The notes: generated from the sequence alone by a model not told the origin. Shown: positions 36,045 through 50,900, numbered from the stretch's first letter. The stretch: DNA of 64,000 nt from Coriaria nepalensis (GCA_027186245.1 CP114482.1:15581209-15645208), one strand, 5' to 3'. A program made the numbers and translations.

Positions 36045-39000
36045 TGCATAGTTGCCTTCAATAGATCAATTGCAAGTTATGTATGAAAGTCGTGTCTTAA
36101 ATGCAAAAATAGAATTGGTTCGAAGTGCTTCCAAACAATTTAATCATATGAAAGGACTGAATGATATGCTTTTTAAGGCTAAAATAATGCATTGTTGTCT
36201 TCAATGGATTAATGGCAAGTTATGTAATAAAATCATGTTTGAAGGGCGAAAATAGAATTCGTTCGACTTAATTTAGAATGATTTAACGACTAGAAGAGAC
36301 TCATTGACATGATTTTAAGGCTAAACAAATGCATTGTTGCCTTCAATAGATCAACCGCAAGTTATGCACGAAAGTCATGTTTAAAGGCCGAATTTCATTC
36401 AAAGTTATTTAGAATGATTTACTGACTAAAAGAGACGCAAAAATATGACTTTAAGGCTAAAAAAATGCATAGTTGCCTTCAATAGATCAATTGCAAGTTA
36501 TGTATGAAAGTCGTGTCCCAAATGCACAAATAGAATTGGTTCGAAGTGCTTCCAAACAATTTAATGATATGAAAAGACTGAATGATATGCTTTTTAAGGC
36601 TAAAATAATGCATTGTTGTCCTCAATAGATTAATTGCAAGTTAGGTAACAAAATCATGTTTGAAGGGCGAAAATAGAATTCGTTCGACTTAATTTAGAAT
36701 GATTTAACGACTAGAAGAGACTCATTGACATGACTTTAAGGCTAAACAAATGCATTGTTGCCTTCAATACATCAACTGCAAGTTATACACGAAAGTGATG
36801 TTTAAAGGCCGAATTTCATTCAAAGTGATTTAGAATGATTTACTGACTAAAAGAGAAGCAAAAATATGACTTTAAGGCTAAAAAAATGGATTGTTGCCTT
36901 CAATAGATCAATTGCAAGTTATGTAAGAAAGTCGTGTCTTAAATGCACAAATAGAATTGGGTCGAAATACTTCTAAACAATTTAATGATATGAGAAGGCT
37001 GAATGATATGCTTTTTAAGGCTAAAATAATGCATTGTTGTCTTCAATAGATTAATTGCAAGTTATGTAAGAAAATCATGTTTGAAGGGCGAAAATAGAAT
37101 TCGTTTGACTTAATTTAGAATGATTTAACGACTAGAAGAGACTCATTGACATGACTTTAAGGCTAAACAAATGCATTGTTGCCTTCAATAGATCAACTGC
37201 AAGTTATGCACGAAAGTCATGTTTAAAGGCCGAATTTCATTCGAAGTGATTTAGAATGATTTACTGACTAAAAGACACGCAATAATATGACTTTAAGGCT
37301 AAAAAAATGGATTGTTGCCTTCAATAGATCAATTGCAAGTTATGCATGAAAGTCGTGTCTTAAATGCAAAAATAGAATTGGTTCGAAGTGCTTCTAAACT
37401 ATTTAATGATATGAAAAGACTGAATGATATGCTTTTTAAGGCTAAAATAATGCATTGTTGTCTTCAATAGATTAATTGCAAGTTATGTAATAAATTCATG
37501 TTTGAAGGGCGAAAATAGAATTCGTTCGACTTAATTTAGAATGATTTAACGATTAGAAGAGACTCATTAACATGACTTTAAGGCTAAACAAATGCATTTT
37601 TGCCTTCAATAGATCAACTCCATGTTATGCACGAAAGTCATGTTTAAAGGCCGAATTTCATTCGAAGTGATTTAGAATGATTTACTGACTAAAAGAGACG
37701 CAAAAATATGATTTGAACGCTAAAAAAGGCATAGTTGCCATCAATAGATCAATTGCAAGTTATGTATCAAAAGTCGTGTCTCAAATGCAAAAATAGAATT
37801 GGTTCGAAGTGCTTCCAAAGAAGTTAATGATATGAAAAGACTGAATGATATGCTTTTTAAGTCTAAAATAATGCACTGTTGTCTTCAATAGATTAATTGC
37901 AAGTTATGGAAGAAAATCATGTTTGAAGGGCGAAAATAGAATTCGTTCGACTTAATTTAGAATGATTTAACGACTAGAAGAGACCCATTGACATGACTTT
38001 AAGGCTAAACAAATGCATTGTTGCCTTCAATAGATCAACTGCATGTTATGCACGAAAGTCATGTTTAAAGGCCGAATTTCATTCGAAGTGATTTAGAATG
38101 ATTTACTGACTAAAAGAGACGCAATAATATGACTTTAAGGCTAAAAAAATGGATTGTTGCCTTCAATAGATCAATTGCAAGTTATGCATGAAAGTCGTGT
38201 CTTAAATGCAAAAATAGAATTGGTTTGAAGTGCTTCTAAACTATTTAATGATATGAAAAGACTGAATGATATGCTTTTTATGGCTAAAATAATGCATTGT
38301 TGTCTTCAATATATTAATTGCAAGTTATGTAAGAAAATCATGTTTGAAGGGCGTAAATAGAATTCGTTCGACTTAATTTTGAATGATTTAACGACTAGAA
38401 GAGACTCATTGACATGACTTTAAGGATAAACAAATGCATTGTTGCCTTCAATAGATCAACTGCAAGTTATGCACGAAAGTCATGTTTAAAGGCCGGATTT
38501 CATTCGAAGTGATTTAGAATGATTTACTGACTAAAAGAGACGCAATAATATGACTTTAGGGCTAAAAAAATGGATTGTTGCCCTCAATAGATCAATTGCA
38601 AGTTATGCATGAAAGTCGTTTCTTAAATGCAAAAATAGAATTGGTTCGAAGTGCTTCCAAACAATTTAATAATATGAAAAGACTGAAAGATATGCTTTTT
38701 AAGGCTAAAATAATGCACTGTTGTCTTCAATAGATTAATTGCAGGGTATGTAAGAAAATCATGTTTGAAGGGCGAAAATAGAATTCGTTCGACTTAATTT
38801 AGAATGATTTAACGACTAGAAGATACTCATTAACATGACTTTAAGGCTAAACAAATGCATTGTTGCCTTCAATACATCAACTGCAAGTTATGCACGAAAG
38901 TCATGTTTAAAGGCCGAATTTCATTCGAAGTGATTTAGAATGATTTACTGACTAAAAGAGACGCAAAAATATGACTTTAAGGCTAAAAAAATGCATAGTT

Positions 39001-39440
39001 GCCTTCAATAGATCAATTGCAAGTTATGTATGAAAGTCATGTCTCAAATGCAAAAATAGAATTGGTTCGAAGTGCTTCCAAACAATTTAATGATATGAAA
39101 AGACTGAATGATATGCTTTTTAAGGCTAAAATAATGCACTGTTGTCTTCAACAGATTAATTGCAAGTTATGGAAGAAAATCATGTTTGAAGGGCGAAAAT
39201 AGAATTCGTTCGACTTAATTTAGAATGATTTAACGACTAGAAGAGACTCATTGACATGACTTTAAGGCTAAACAAATGCATTGTTGCCTTCAATACATCA
39301 ACTGCAGGTTATGCACGAAAGTCATGTTTAAAGGCCGAATTTCATTCGAAGTGATTTAGAATGATTTACTAACAAAAATAGACGCAAAAATATGACTTTA
39401 AGGCTAAAAAAATGCATAGTTGCCTTCAATAGATCAATTG
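36045..39440 (+). repeat. Monomers without a clear higher-order pattern
   Basis: About eight diverged monomers. Notable private changes are gggtcgaaatacttc near 36,960, agttaggtaac near 36,642, a disturbed A/B boundary gatttgaacgctaaaaaagg near 37,712-37,730, and a one-base insertion gtatcaaaagtc near 37,766. The gcttctaaactattt form of B occurs near 37,390 and 38,232, about 842 bp apart, and again further right. No gene is seen. Confidence 0.85.
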
Positions 39441-41740
39441 CAAGTTATGTATGAAAGTCGTGTCTCAAATGCACAAATAGAATTTGTTCGAAGTGCTTGC
39501 AAACAATTTAATGATATGACAAGACTGAATGATATTCTTTTTAAGGCTAAAATAAGGCATTGTTGTTTTCAATAGATTAATTGCGAGTTATGTAATAAAA
39601 TCATGTTTGAAGGGCGAAAATAGAATTTGTTCGACTTAATTTAGAATGATTTAACGATTAGTAGAGACTCATTAACATGACTTTAAGGCTAAACAAATGC
39701 ATTTTTGCCTTCAATAGATCAACTCCAAGTTATGCACGAAAGTCATGTTTAAAGGCTGAATTTCATTCCAAGTGATTAAGAATGATTTACTGACCAAAAG
39801 AGACGCAAAAATATGACTTTAAGGCTAAAAAAATGCATAGTTGCCTTCAATAGATCAATTGCAAGTTATGTATGAAAGTCGTGTCGCAAATGCACAAATA
39901 GAATTGGTTCGAAGTGCTTCCAAACAATTTACTGATATGAAAAGACTGAATGATATGCTTTTTAAGGCTAAAATAATGCATTGTTGTCTTCAATAGATTA
40001 ATTGCAAGTTATGTAATAAAATCATGTTTGAAGGGCGAAAATAGAATTCGTTCGACTTAATTTAGAATGATTCAACGACTAGAAGAGACTCATTGACATG
40101 ACTTTAAGGCTAAACAAATACATTTTTGCCTTCAATAAATCAACTCCAAGTTATGCACGAAAGTGATGTTTAAAGGCCGAATTTCATTCGAAGTGATTTA
40201 GAATGATTTACTGACTAAAAGAGACGCAATAATATGACTTTAAGGCTAAGAAAATGGATTGTTGCCTTCAATAGATCAATTGCAAGTTATGCATGAAAGT
40301 CGTGTCCTAAATGCAAAAATAGAATTGGTTTGAAGTGCTTCTAAACTATTTAATGATATGAAAAGACTGAATGATATGCTTTTTATGGCTAAAATAATGC
40401 ATTGTTGTCTTCAATATATTAATTGCAAGTTATGTAAGAAAATCATGTTTGAAGGGCGAAAATAGAATTCGTTCGACTTAATTTAGAATGATTTAACGAC
40501 TAGAAGAGACTCATTGACATGACTTTAAGGCTAAAAAATGCATTGTTGCCTTCAATACATCAACTGCAAGTTATGCACGAAAGTCATGTTTAAAGGCCGA
40601 ATTTCATTCGAAATGATTTAGAATGATTTACTGACTAAAAGAGACGCAAAAATATGACTTTAAGGCTTAAAAAATGCATAGTTGCCTTCAATAGATCAAT
40701 TGCAAGTTATGTATGAAAGTCGTGTCTCAAATGCACAAATAGAATTGGTTCGAAGTGCTTGCAAACAATTTAATGATATGACAAGACTGAATGATATTCT
40801 TTTTAAGGCTAAAATAAGGCATTGTTGTTTTCAATAGATTAATTGCGAGTTATGTAATAAAATCATGTTTGAAGGGCGAAAATAGAATTTGTTCGACTTA
40901 ATTTAGAATGATTTAACGATTAGTAGAGACTCATTAACATGACTTTAAGGCTAAACAAATGCATTTTTGCCTTCAATAGATCAACTCCAAGTTATGCACG
41001 AAAGTCATGTTTAAAGGCTGAATTTCATTCCAAGTGATTAAGAATGATTTACTGACTAAAAGAGACGCAAAAATATGACTTTAAGGCTAAAAAAATGCAT
41101 AGTTGCCTTCAATAGATCAATTGCAAGTTATGTATGAAAGTCGTGTCGCAAATGCACAAATAGAATTGGTTCGAAGTGCTTCCAAACAATTTACTGATAT
41201 GAAAAGACTGAATGATATGCTTTTTAAGGCTAAAATAATGCATTGTTGTCTTCGATAGATTAATTGCAAGTTATGTAATAAAATCATGTTTGAAGGGCGA
41301 AAATAGAATTCGTTCGACTTAATTTAGAATGATTCAACGACTAGAAGAGACTCATTGACATGACTTTAAGGCTAAACAAATACATTTTTGCCTTCAATAG
41401 ATCAACTCCAAGTTATGCACGAAAGTGATGTTTAAAGGCCGAATTTCATTCGAAGTGATTTAGAATGATTTACTGACTAAAAGAGACGCAATAATATGAC
41501 TTTAAGGCTAAAAAAATGGATTGTTGCCTTCAATAGATCAATTGCAAGTTATGCATGAAAGTCGTGTCTTAAATGCAAAAATAGAATTGGTTTGAAGTGC
41601 TTCTAAACTATTTAATGATATGAAAAGACTGAATGATATGCTTTTTATGGCTAAAATAATGCATTGTTGTCTTCAATATATTAATTGCAAGTTATGTAAG
41701 AAAATCATGTTTGAAGGGCGTAAATAGAATTCGTTCGACT
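39440..41740 (+). repeat. Three-monomer (1,262-bp) doublet
   Basis: Copy 1 is about 39,440-40,700 and copy 2 about 40,701-41,740 (slightly incomplete). Shared marks at 1,262-bp spacing: gcttgcaaac with gatatgacaagactg and gatattc (39,495 and 40,757), aaggcattgttgttttc, cgattagtagagactc, cattccaagtgattaag, aatttactgatatg, caaatacatttttgcc and caatatattaattgc. Copies separate after about 41,741, where gtctagaattgactc appears. Confidence 0.85.
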
Positions 41741-44449
41741 TAATTTTGAATGATTTAACGTCTAGAATTGACTCATTGACATGACTTTAAGGCTAAACAA
41801 ATGCATTGTTGCCTTCAATACATCAACTGCAAGTTATGCACGAAAGTGATGTTTAAAGGCCGAATTTCATTCGAAGTGATTTTGAATGATTTACTGACTA
41901 AAAGCGACTCAATAATATGACTTTAAGGCTAAAAAAATGGATTGTTGCCTTCAATAGATCAATTGCAAGTTATGCATGAAATTCGTGTCTTAAATGCAAA
42001 AATAGAATTGGTTTGAAGTGCTTCTAAACTATTTAATGATATAAAAAGACTGAATGATATGCTTTTTAAGGCTAAAATAATGCACTGTTGTCTTCAATAG
42101 ATTAATTGCAAGTTATGTAAGAAAATCATGTTTGAACGGCGAAAATAGAATTCGTTCGACTTAATTTAGAATGATTTAACGACTAGAAGAGACTCATTGA
42201 CATGACTTTAAGGCTAAACAAATGCATTGTTGCCTTCAATACATCAACTGCAAGTTATGCACGAAAGTCATGTTTAAAGGCCGAATTTCATTCGAAGTGA
42301 TCTAGAATGATTTACTGACTAAAATAGACGAAAAAGTATGACTTTAAGGCTAAAAAAATGCATAGTTGCCTGCAATAGATCAATTGCAAGTTATGTATGA
42401 AAGTCGTGTCGCAAATGCACAAATAGAATTGGTTCGAAGTGCTTCCAAACAATTTAATGATATGAAACGACTGAATGATATGCTTTTTAAGGCTAAAATA
42501 ATGCATTGTTGTCTTCAGTAGATTAATTGCAAGTTATGTAAGAAAATCATGTTTGAAGGGCGAAAATACAATTCGTTCGACTTAATTTAGAATGATTTAA
42601 CGACTAGAAGAGACTCATTGACATGACCTTAAGGCTAAACAAATGCATCGTTGCCTTCAATACATCAACTGCAAGTTATGCACGATAGTCGTGTTTGAAG
42701 GCCGAATTTCATTGAAAGTGATTTAGAATGATTTACTGACTAAAAGAGACGCAAAAATATGACTTTAAGGCTAAAAAAATGCATAGTTGCCTTCAATAGA
42801 TCAATTGCAAGTTATATATGAAAGTTGTGTCTCAAATGCACAAATAGAATTGGTTCGAAGTGCTTCCAAAAAAATTAATGATATGAAAAGACTGAATGAT
42901 ATGCTTTTTACGGCTAAAATAATGCATTGTTGTCTTCCATAGATTAATTGCAACTTATGTAATAAAATCATGTTTGAAGGGCGAAAATAGAATTCGTTCG
43001 ACTTAATTTAGAATGATTTAACGACGAGAAGAGACTCATTAACATGACTTTAAGGCTAAACAAATGCATTTTTGTCTTCAATAGATGACCTCCAAGTTAT
43101 GCACGAAAGTCATGTTTAAAGGCCGAATTTCATTCGAAGTGATTTAGAATGATTTACTGACTAAAACAGATGCAAAAATATGACTTTAAGGCTAAAAAAA
43201 TGGATTGTTGCATTCAATATATCAATTGCAAGTTATGCATGAAAGTCGTGTCTTAAATGCAAAAATGGAATTGGTTCGAAGTGCTCCCAAACAATTTAAT
43301 GATATGAAAAGACTGAATGATATGCTTTTTAAGGCTAAAATAATGCATTGTTGTCTTCAATAGATTAATTGCAAGTTATGTAAGAAAATCATGTTTGAAG
43401 GGCGAAAATAGAATTCGTTCGACTTAATTTAGAATGATTTAACGACTAGAACAGACTCATTGACATGACTTTAAGGCTAAAAAATGCATTGTTGCCTTCA
43501 ATACATCAACTGCAAGTTATGCACGAAAGTCATGTTTAAAGGCCGAATTTCATTCGAAATGATTTAGAATGATTTACTGACTAAAAGAGACGCAAAAATA
43601 TGACTTTAAGGCATAAAAAATGCATAGTTGCCTTCAATAGATCAATTGCAAGTTATGTATGAAAGTCGTGTCTCAAATGCACAAATAGAATTGGTTCGAA
43701 GTGCTTCCAAACAATTTAATGATATGAAAAGATTGAATGATATGCTTTTTATGGCTAAAACAATGCATTGTTGTCTTCAATAGCCTAATTGCAAGTTATG
43801 TAATAAAATCATGTTTGAAGGGCGAAAATAGAATTCGTTCGACTTAATTTAGAATGATTTAACGACTAGAAGAGACTCATTGACATGACTTTAAGGCTAA
43901 ACAAATACATTTTTGCCTTCAATAGATCAACTCCAAGTTATGCACGAAAGTGATGTTTAAAGGCCGAATTTCATTCGAAGTGATTTAGAATGATTTACTG
44001 ACTAAAGGAGACGCAATAATATGACTTTAAGGCTAAAAAAATGCATAGTTGCCTTCAATAGATCAATTGCAAGTTATGTATGAAAGTCGTGTCTCAAATG
44101 CACAAATAGAATTGGTTCGAAATGCTTCCAAACAATTTAATGATATGAAAAGACTGAATGATATGTTTTTTAAGGCTAAAATAATGCATTGTTGTCTTCA
44201 ATAGATTAATTGCAAGTTATGTAATAAAATCATGTTTGAAGGGCGAAAATAGAATTCGTTCGACTTAATTTTGAATGATTTAACGACTAGAAGAGACTCA
44301 TTGACATGACTTTAAGGCTAAACAAATACATTTTTGCCTTCAATAGATCAACTCCAAGTTATGCACGAAAGTGATGTTTAAAGGCCGAATTACATTCGAA
44401 GTGATTTAGAATGATTTACTAACTAAAAGAGACGCAATAATATGATTTT
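41741..44449 (+). repeat. Monomers without a clear higher-order pattern
   Basis: Diverged monomers with scattered private changes, such as aaaaagtatgac near 42,332, atagtcgtgtttgaagg near 42,685, ttccaaaaaaattaatg near 42,864, atgacctcc near 43,085 and a gctaaaaaatgcattg shortened A start near 43,480. A minus-strand open frame at 42,312-42,506 is only the complement of one repeat unit. No gene is seen. Confidence 0.85.
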
Positions 44450-47400
44450 AAGGCTAAAAAAATGCATAGTTGCCTTCAATAGATCAATTGCAAGTTATGT
44501 ATGAAAGTCGTGTCTTAAATGCAAAAATAGAATTGGTTCGAAGTGCTTCCAAACAATTTAATGATATGAAAAGATTGAACGATATGCTTTTTATGGCTAA
44601 AACAATGCATTGTTGTCTTCAATAGCCTAATTGCAAGTTATGTAATAAAATCATGTTTGAAGGGCGAAAATAGAATTCGTTCGACTTAATTTAGAATGAT
44701 TTAACGACTAGAAGAGACTCACTGACATGACTTTAAGGCTAAACAAACGCATTGTTGCCTTCAATAGATCAACTGCAAGTTATGCACGAAAGTCATGTTT
44801 GACGGCCGAATTTCATTCGAAGTGATTTAGAAAAATTAATGACTAAAAGAGATGCAATAATAAGACTTTAAGGCTAAAAAAATGCATAGGTGCCTTCAAT
44901 AGATCAATTGCAAGTTCTGTATGAAAGTCGTGTCTCAAATGCACAAATAGAATTGGTTCGAAGTGCCTCCAAACAATTTAATGATATGAAAAGACTGAAT
45001 CATATGCTTTTTATGGCTAAAACAATGCATTGTTGTCTTCAATAGCCTAATTGCAAGTTATGTAATAAAATCATGTTTGAAGGGCGAAAATAGAATTCGT
45101 TCGACTTAATTTAGAATGATTTAACGACTAGAAGAGACTCATTGACATGACTTTAAGGCTAAACAAATGTATTGTTGCCTTCAATAGATCAACTGCAAGT
45201 TTTGCACGAAAGTCATGTTTAAAGGCTTAATTTCATTCGAAGTGATTTAGAATGATTTACTGACTAAAAGAGATGCAAAAATATGACTTTGAGGCTAAAA
45301 AAATGCATAGTTGCCTTCAATAGATCAATTGCAAGTTATGTATGAAAGTCGTGTCTTAAATGCAAAAATAGAATTGGTTCGAAGTGCTTCCAAACAATTT
45401 AATGATATGAAAAGATTGAATGATATGCTTTTTATGGCTAAAACAATGCATTGTTGTCTTCAATAGCCTAATTGCAAGTTATGTAATAAAATCATGTTTG
45501 AAGGGCGAAAATAGAATTCGTTCGACTTAATTTAGAATGATTTAACGACTAGAAGAGACTCATTGACATGACTTTAAGGCTAAACAAACGCATTGTTGCC
45601 TTCAATAGATCAACTGCAAGTTATGCACGAAAGTCATGTTTTACGGCCGAATTTCATTCGAAGTGATTTAGAAAAATTAATGACTAAAAGAGATGCAATA
45701 ATAAGACTTTAAGGCTAAAAAAATGCATAGGTGCCTTCAATAGATCAATTGCAAGTTCTGTATGAAAGTCGTGTCTCAAATGCACAAATAGAATTGGTTC
45801 GAAGTGCCTCCAAACAATTTAATGATATGAAAAGACTGAATGATATGCTTTTTAAGGCTAAAATAATGCATTGTTGTCTTCAATAGATTAATTGCAAGTT
45901 AGTTAATAAAATCATGTTTGAAGGGCGAAAATAGAATTCATTCGACTTAATTTAGACTGATTTAACGACTAGAAGAGACTCATTAACATGACTTTAAGGC
46001 TAAACAAATGCATTTTTGCCTTCAATAGATCAACTCCAAGTTATGCACGAAAGTCATGTTTAAACGCCGAATTTCATTCGAAGTGATTTAGAATGATTAC
46101 TGACTAAAAGAGACGCAATAATATGACTTTAAGGCTAAAAAAATGCATAGTTGCCTTCAATAGATCAATTGCAAGTTATGTATGAAAGTCGTGTCTTAAA
46201 TGCAAAAATAGAATTGGGTCGAAGTGCTTCCAAACAATTTAATGATATGAAAAGATTGAATGATATGCTTTTTATGGCTAAAACAATGCATTGTTGTCTT
46301 CAATAGCCTAATTGCAAGTTATGTAGTAAAATCATGTTTGAAGGGCGAAAATAGAATTCGTTCGACTTAATTTAGAATGATTTAACGACTAGAAGAGACT
46401 CATTGACATGACTTTAAGGCTAAACAAATGTATTGTTGCCTTCAATAGATCAACTGCAAGTTTTGCACGAAAGTCATGTTTAAAGGCTTAATTTCATTCG
46501 AAGTGATTTAGAATGATTTACTGACTAAAAGAGATGCAAAAATATGACTTTGAGGCTAAAAAAATGCATAGTTGCCTTCAATAGATCAATTGCAAGTTAT
46601 GTATGAAAGTCGTGTCTCAAATGCACTTCGAAGTGCTTCCAAACAATTTAATGATATGAAAAGACTGAATGATATGCTTTTTACGGCTAAAATATCGCAT
46701 TGTTGTCTTCAATAGATTGATTGCAAGTTATGTAATAAAATCATGTTTGAAGGGCGAAAAGAGAATTCGTTCGACTTAATTTAGAATGATTTAACGACTA
46801 GAAGAGACTCATTGACATGACTTTAAGGCTAAACAAATGCATTTTTGCTTTCAATAGATCAACTCCAAGTTATGCACGAAAGTGATGTTTAAAGGCCGAA
46901 TTTCATTCGAAGTGATTAAGAATGATTACTGACTAAAAGAGACGCAATAATATGACTTTAAGGCTAAAAAAATGCATAGTTGCCTTCAATAGATCAATTG
47001 CAAGTTATGTATGAAAGTCGTGTCTTAAATGCAAAAATAGAATTGGTTCGAAGTGCTTCCAAACAATTTAATGATATGAAAAGATTGAATGATATGCTTT
47101 TTATGGCTAAAACAATGCATTGTTGTCTTCAATAGCCTAATTGCAAGTTATGTAATAAAATCATGTTTGAAGGGCGAAAATAGAATTCGTTCGACTTAAT
47201 TTAGAATGATTTAACGACTAGAAGAGACTCATTGACATGACTTTAAGGCTAAACAAACGCATTGTTGCCTTCAATAGATCAACTGCAAGTTATGCACGAA
47301 AGTCATGTTTTACGGCCGAATTTCATTCGAAGTGATTTAGAAAAATTAATGACTAAAAGAGATGCAATAATAAGACTTTAAGGCTAAAAAAATGCATAGG

Positions 47401-47750
47401 TGCCTTCAATAGATCAATTGCAAGTTCTGTATGAAAGTCGTGTCTCAAATGCACAAATAGAATTGGTTCGAAGTGCCTCCAAACAATTTAATGATATGAA
47501 AAGACTGAATGATATGCTTTTTAAGGCTAAAATAATGCATTGTTGTCTTCAATAGATTAATTGCAAGTTATGTAATAAAATCATGTTTGAAGGGCGAAAA
47601 TAGAATTCATTCGACTTAATTTAGACTGATTTAACGACTAGAAGAGACTCATTAACATGACTTTAAGGCTAAACAAATGCATTTTTGCCTTCAATAGATC
47701 AACTCCAAGTTATGCACGAAAGTCATGTTTAAACGCCGAATTTCATTCGA
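44450..47750 (+). repeat. Mosaic block carrying the variant A subunit
   Basis: Variant A subunits with ttagaaaaattaatgac occur near 44,827, 45,668 and 47,338. Each travels with caaacgcattg before it and with agatgcaataataagac, cataggtgcc and gttctgtatg after it. About 45,300-46,080 and 46,961-47,740 match at a 1,661-bp offset, and gttttgcacg with ggcttaatttc recurs near 45,200 and 46,460. The pieces are shuffled, so no single higher-order length describes the block. Confidence 0.78.
46615..46640 (+). other. 12-bp deletion in B creating a perfect 14-bp palindrome
   Basis: Normal B reads gcac, then 12 bases (aaatagaattgg), then ttcgaagtgc. Here the 12 bases are missing and the result at 46,623-46,636 is gcacttcgaagtgc, which equals its own reverse complement. 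The left arm of the dyad in this B is destroyed. This is seen once in the window. Confidence 0.9.
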
Positions 47751-47999
47751 AGTGATTTAGAATGATTTACTGACTAAAAGAGACGCAAAAATATGACTTT
47801 AAGGCTAAAAAAATGCATAGTTGCCTTCAATAGATCAATTGCAAGTTATGTATGAAAGTCGTGTCTTAAATGCACAAATAGAATTGGTTCGAAGTGCTTC
47901 CAAACAATTTAATGATATGAAAAGATTGAATGATATGCTTTTTATGGCTAAAACAATGCATTGTTGTCTTCAATAGATTAATTGCAAATTATGTAAGAA

Positions 48000-50900
48000 A
48001 ATCATGTTTGAAGGGCGAAAATAAAATTCATTCGACTTAATTTAGACTGATTTAACGACTAGAAGAGACTCATTGACATGACTTTAGGGCTAAACAAATG
48101 CATTTTTGCCTTCAATAGATCAACTCCAAGTTATGCACGAAAGTCATGTTTAAAGGCCGAATTTCATTCGAAGTGATTTAGAATGATTTACTGACTAAAA
48201 GAGACGCAACAATATGACTTTAAGGCTAAAAAAATGCATAGTTGCCTTCAATAGATCAATTGCAAGTTATGTATGATAGTCGGGTCTTAAATGCAAAAAT
48301 AGAATTGGTTCGAAGTGCTTCCAAACAATTTAATGATATGAAAAGATTGAATGATATGCTTTTTATGGCTAAAACAATGCATTGTTGTCTTCAATAGATT
48401 AATTGCAAATTATGTAAGAAAATCATGTTTGAAGGGCGAAAATAAAATTCGTTCGACTTAATTTAGAATGATTTAACGACTAGAAGAGACTCATTGACAT
48501 GACTTTAAGGCTAAACAAATACATTTTTGCCTTCAATAGATCAACTCCATGTTATGCACGAAAGTGATGTTTAAAGGCCGAATTTCATTCCATGTGATTT
48601 AGAATGATTTACTGACTAAAAGAGACGCAATAATATGACTTTAAGGCTAAAAAAATGCTTAGTTGCCTTCAATAGATCAATTGCAAGTTATGTATGAAAG
48701 TAGTGTCTTAAATGCAAAAATAGAATTGGTTCGCAGTGCTTCCAAACAGTTTAATGATATGAAAAGATTGAATGACATGCTTTTTATGGCTAAAACAATG
48801 CATTGTTGTCTTCAATAGATTAATTGCAAATTATGTAAGAAAATCATGTTTGAAGGGCGAAAATAAAATTCGTTCGACTTAATTTAGAATGATTTAACGA
48901 CTAGAAGAGACTCATAGACATGACTTTAAGGCTAAACAAATACATTTTTGCCTTCAATAGATCAACTCCAAGTTATGCACGAAAGTGATGTTTAAAGGCC
49001 GAATTTCATTCAAGGTGATTTAGAATGATTTACTGACTAAAAGAGACGCAATAATATGACTTTAAGGCTAAAAAAATGCATAGTTGCCTTCAATAGATCA
49101 ATTTCAAGTTATGTATGAAAGTCGTGTCTTAAATGCAAAAATAGAATTGGTTCGCAGTGCTTCCAAACAGTTTAATGATATGAAAAGATTGAATGACATG
49201 CTTTTTATGGCTAAAACAATGCATTGTTGTCTTCAATAGATTAATTGCAAGTTAGGTAATAAAATCATGTTTGAAGGGCGAAAATAGAATTCGTTCGACT
49301 TAATTTTGAATGATTTAACGACTAGAAGAGACTCATTGACATGACTTTAAGGCTAAACAAATACATTTTTGCCTTCAATAGATCAACTCCAAGTTATGCA
49401 CGAAAGTGATGTTTAAAGGCCGAATTTCATTCGAAGTGATTTAGAATGATTTACTGACTAAAAGAGACGCCATAATATGACTTTAAGGCTAAAAAAATGC
49501 ATAGTTGCCTTCAATAGATCAATTGCAAGTTATGTATGAAAGTCGTGTCTTAAATGCACAAATAGAATTGGGTCGAAATGCTTCCAAACAATTTAATGAT
49601 ATGAAAAGACTGAATGATACGCTTTTTAAGGCTAAAATAATGCATTGTTGTCTTCAATAGATTAATTGCAAGTTATATAATAAAATCATGTTTGAAGGGC
49701 GAAAATAGAATTCATTCGACTTAATTTAGACTGATTTAACGACTAGAAGAGACTCATTGACATGACTTTAGGGCTAAACAAATGCATTTTTGCCTTCAAT
49801 AGATCAACTCCAAGTTATGCACGAAAGTGATGTTTAAAGGCCGAATTTCATTCGAAGTGATTTAGAATGATTTACTGACTAAAAGAGACGCAAAAATATG
49901 ACTTTAAGGCTAAAAAAATGCATAGTTGCCTTCAATAGATCAATTGCAAGTTATGTATGAAAGTCGTGTCTTAAATGCACAAATAGAATTGGGTCGAAGT
50001 GCTTCCAAACAATTTAATGATATGAAAAGACTGAATGATACGCTTTTTAAGGCTAAAATAATGCATTGTTGTCTTCAATAGATTAATTGCAAGTTATATA
50101 ATAAAATCATGTTTGAAGGGCGAAAATAGAATTCATTCGACTTAATTTAGACTGATTTAACGACTAGAAGAGACTCATTGACATGACTTTAGGGCTAAAC
50201 AAATGCATTTTTGCCTTCATTAGATCAACTCCAAGTTATGCACGAAAGTCATGTTTAAAGGCCGAATTTCATTCGAAGTGATTTAGAATGATTTACTGAC
50301 TAAAAGAGACGCAACAATATGACTTTAAGGCTAAAAAAATGCATAGTTGCCTTCAATAGATCAATTGCAAGTTATGTATGAAAGTCGGGTCTTAAATGCA
50401 AAAATCGAATTGGTTCGAAGTGCTTCCAAACAATTTAATGATATGAAAAGATTGAATGATATGCTTTTTATGGCTAAAACAATGCATTGTTGTCTTCAAT
50501 AGATTAATTGCAAATTATGTAAGAAAATCATGTTTGAAGGGCGAAAATAAAATTCGTTCGACTTAATTTAGAATGATTTAACGACTAGAAGAGACTCATT
50601 GACATGACTTTAAGGCTAAACAAATACATTTTTGCCTTCAATAGATCAACTCCAAGTTATGCACGAAAGTGATGTTTAAAGGCCGAATTTCATTCCAGGT
50701 GATTTAGAATGATTTACTGACTAAAAGAGACGCAATAATATGACTTTAAGGCTAAAAAAATGCTTAGTTGCCTTCAATAGATCAATTGCAAGTTATGTAT
50801 GAAAGTAGTGTCTTAAATGCAAAAATAGAATTGGTTCGCAGTGCTTCCAAACAGTTTAATGATATGAAAAGATTGAATGACATGCTTTTTATGGCTAAAA

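Noticed and set aside
689..39202. Some 38 open reading frames of 61-72 codons, nearly identical to one another
   Set aside because: They recur with the satellite period, most open with TTG rather than ATG, lie across the B/C boundary, and are broken by a stop or frameshift in most monomers. The period of 421 is not a multiple of three, so no long frame can cross units. No promoter or conserved domain is visible.
42312..42506. Minus-strand open frame of 64 codons
   Set aside because: It is the complement of parts of a single ordinary repeat unit, occurs by chance where stops were mutated, and has no support from neighbouring copies.
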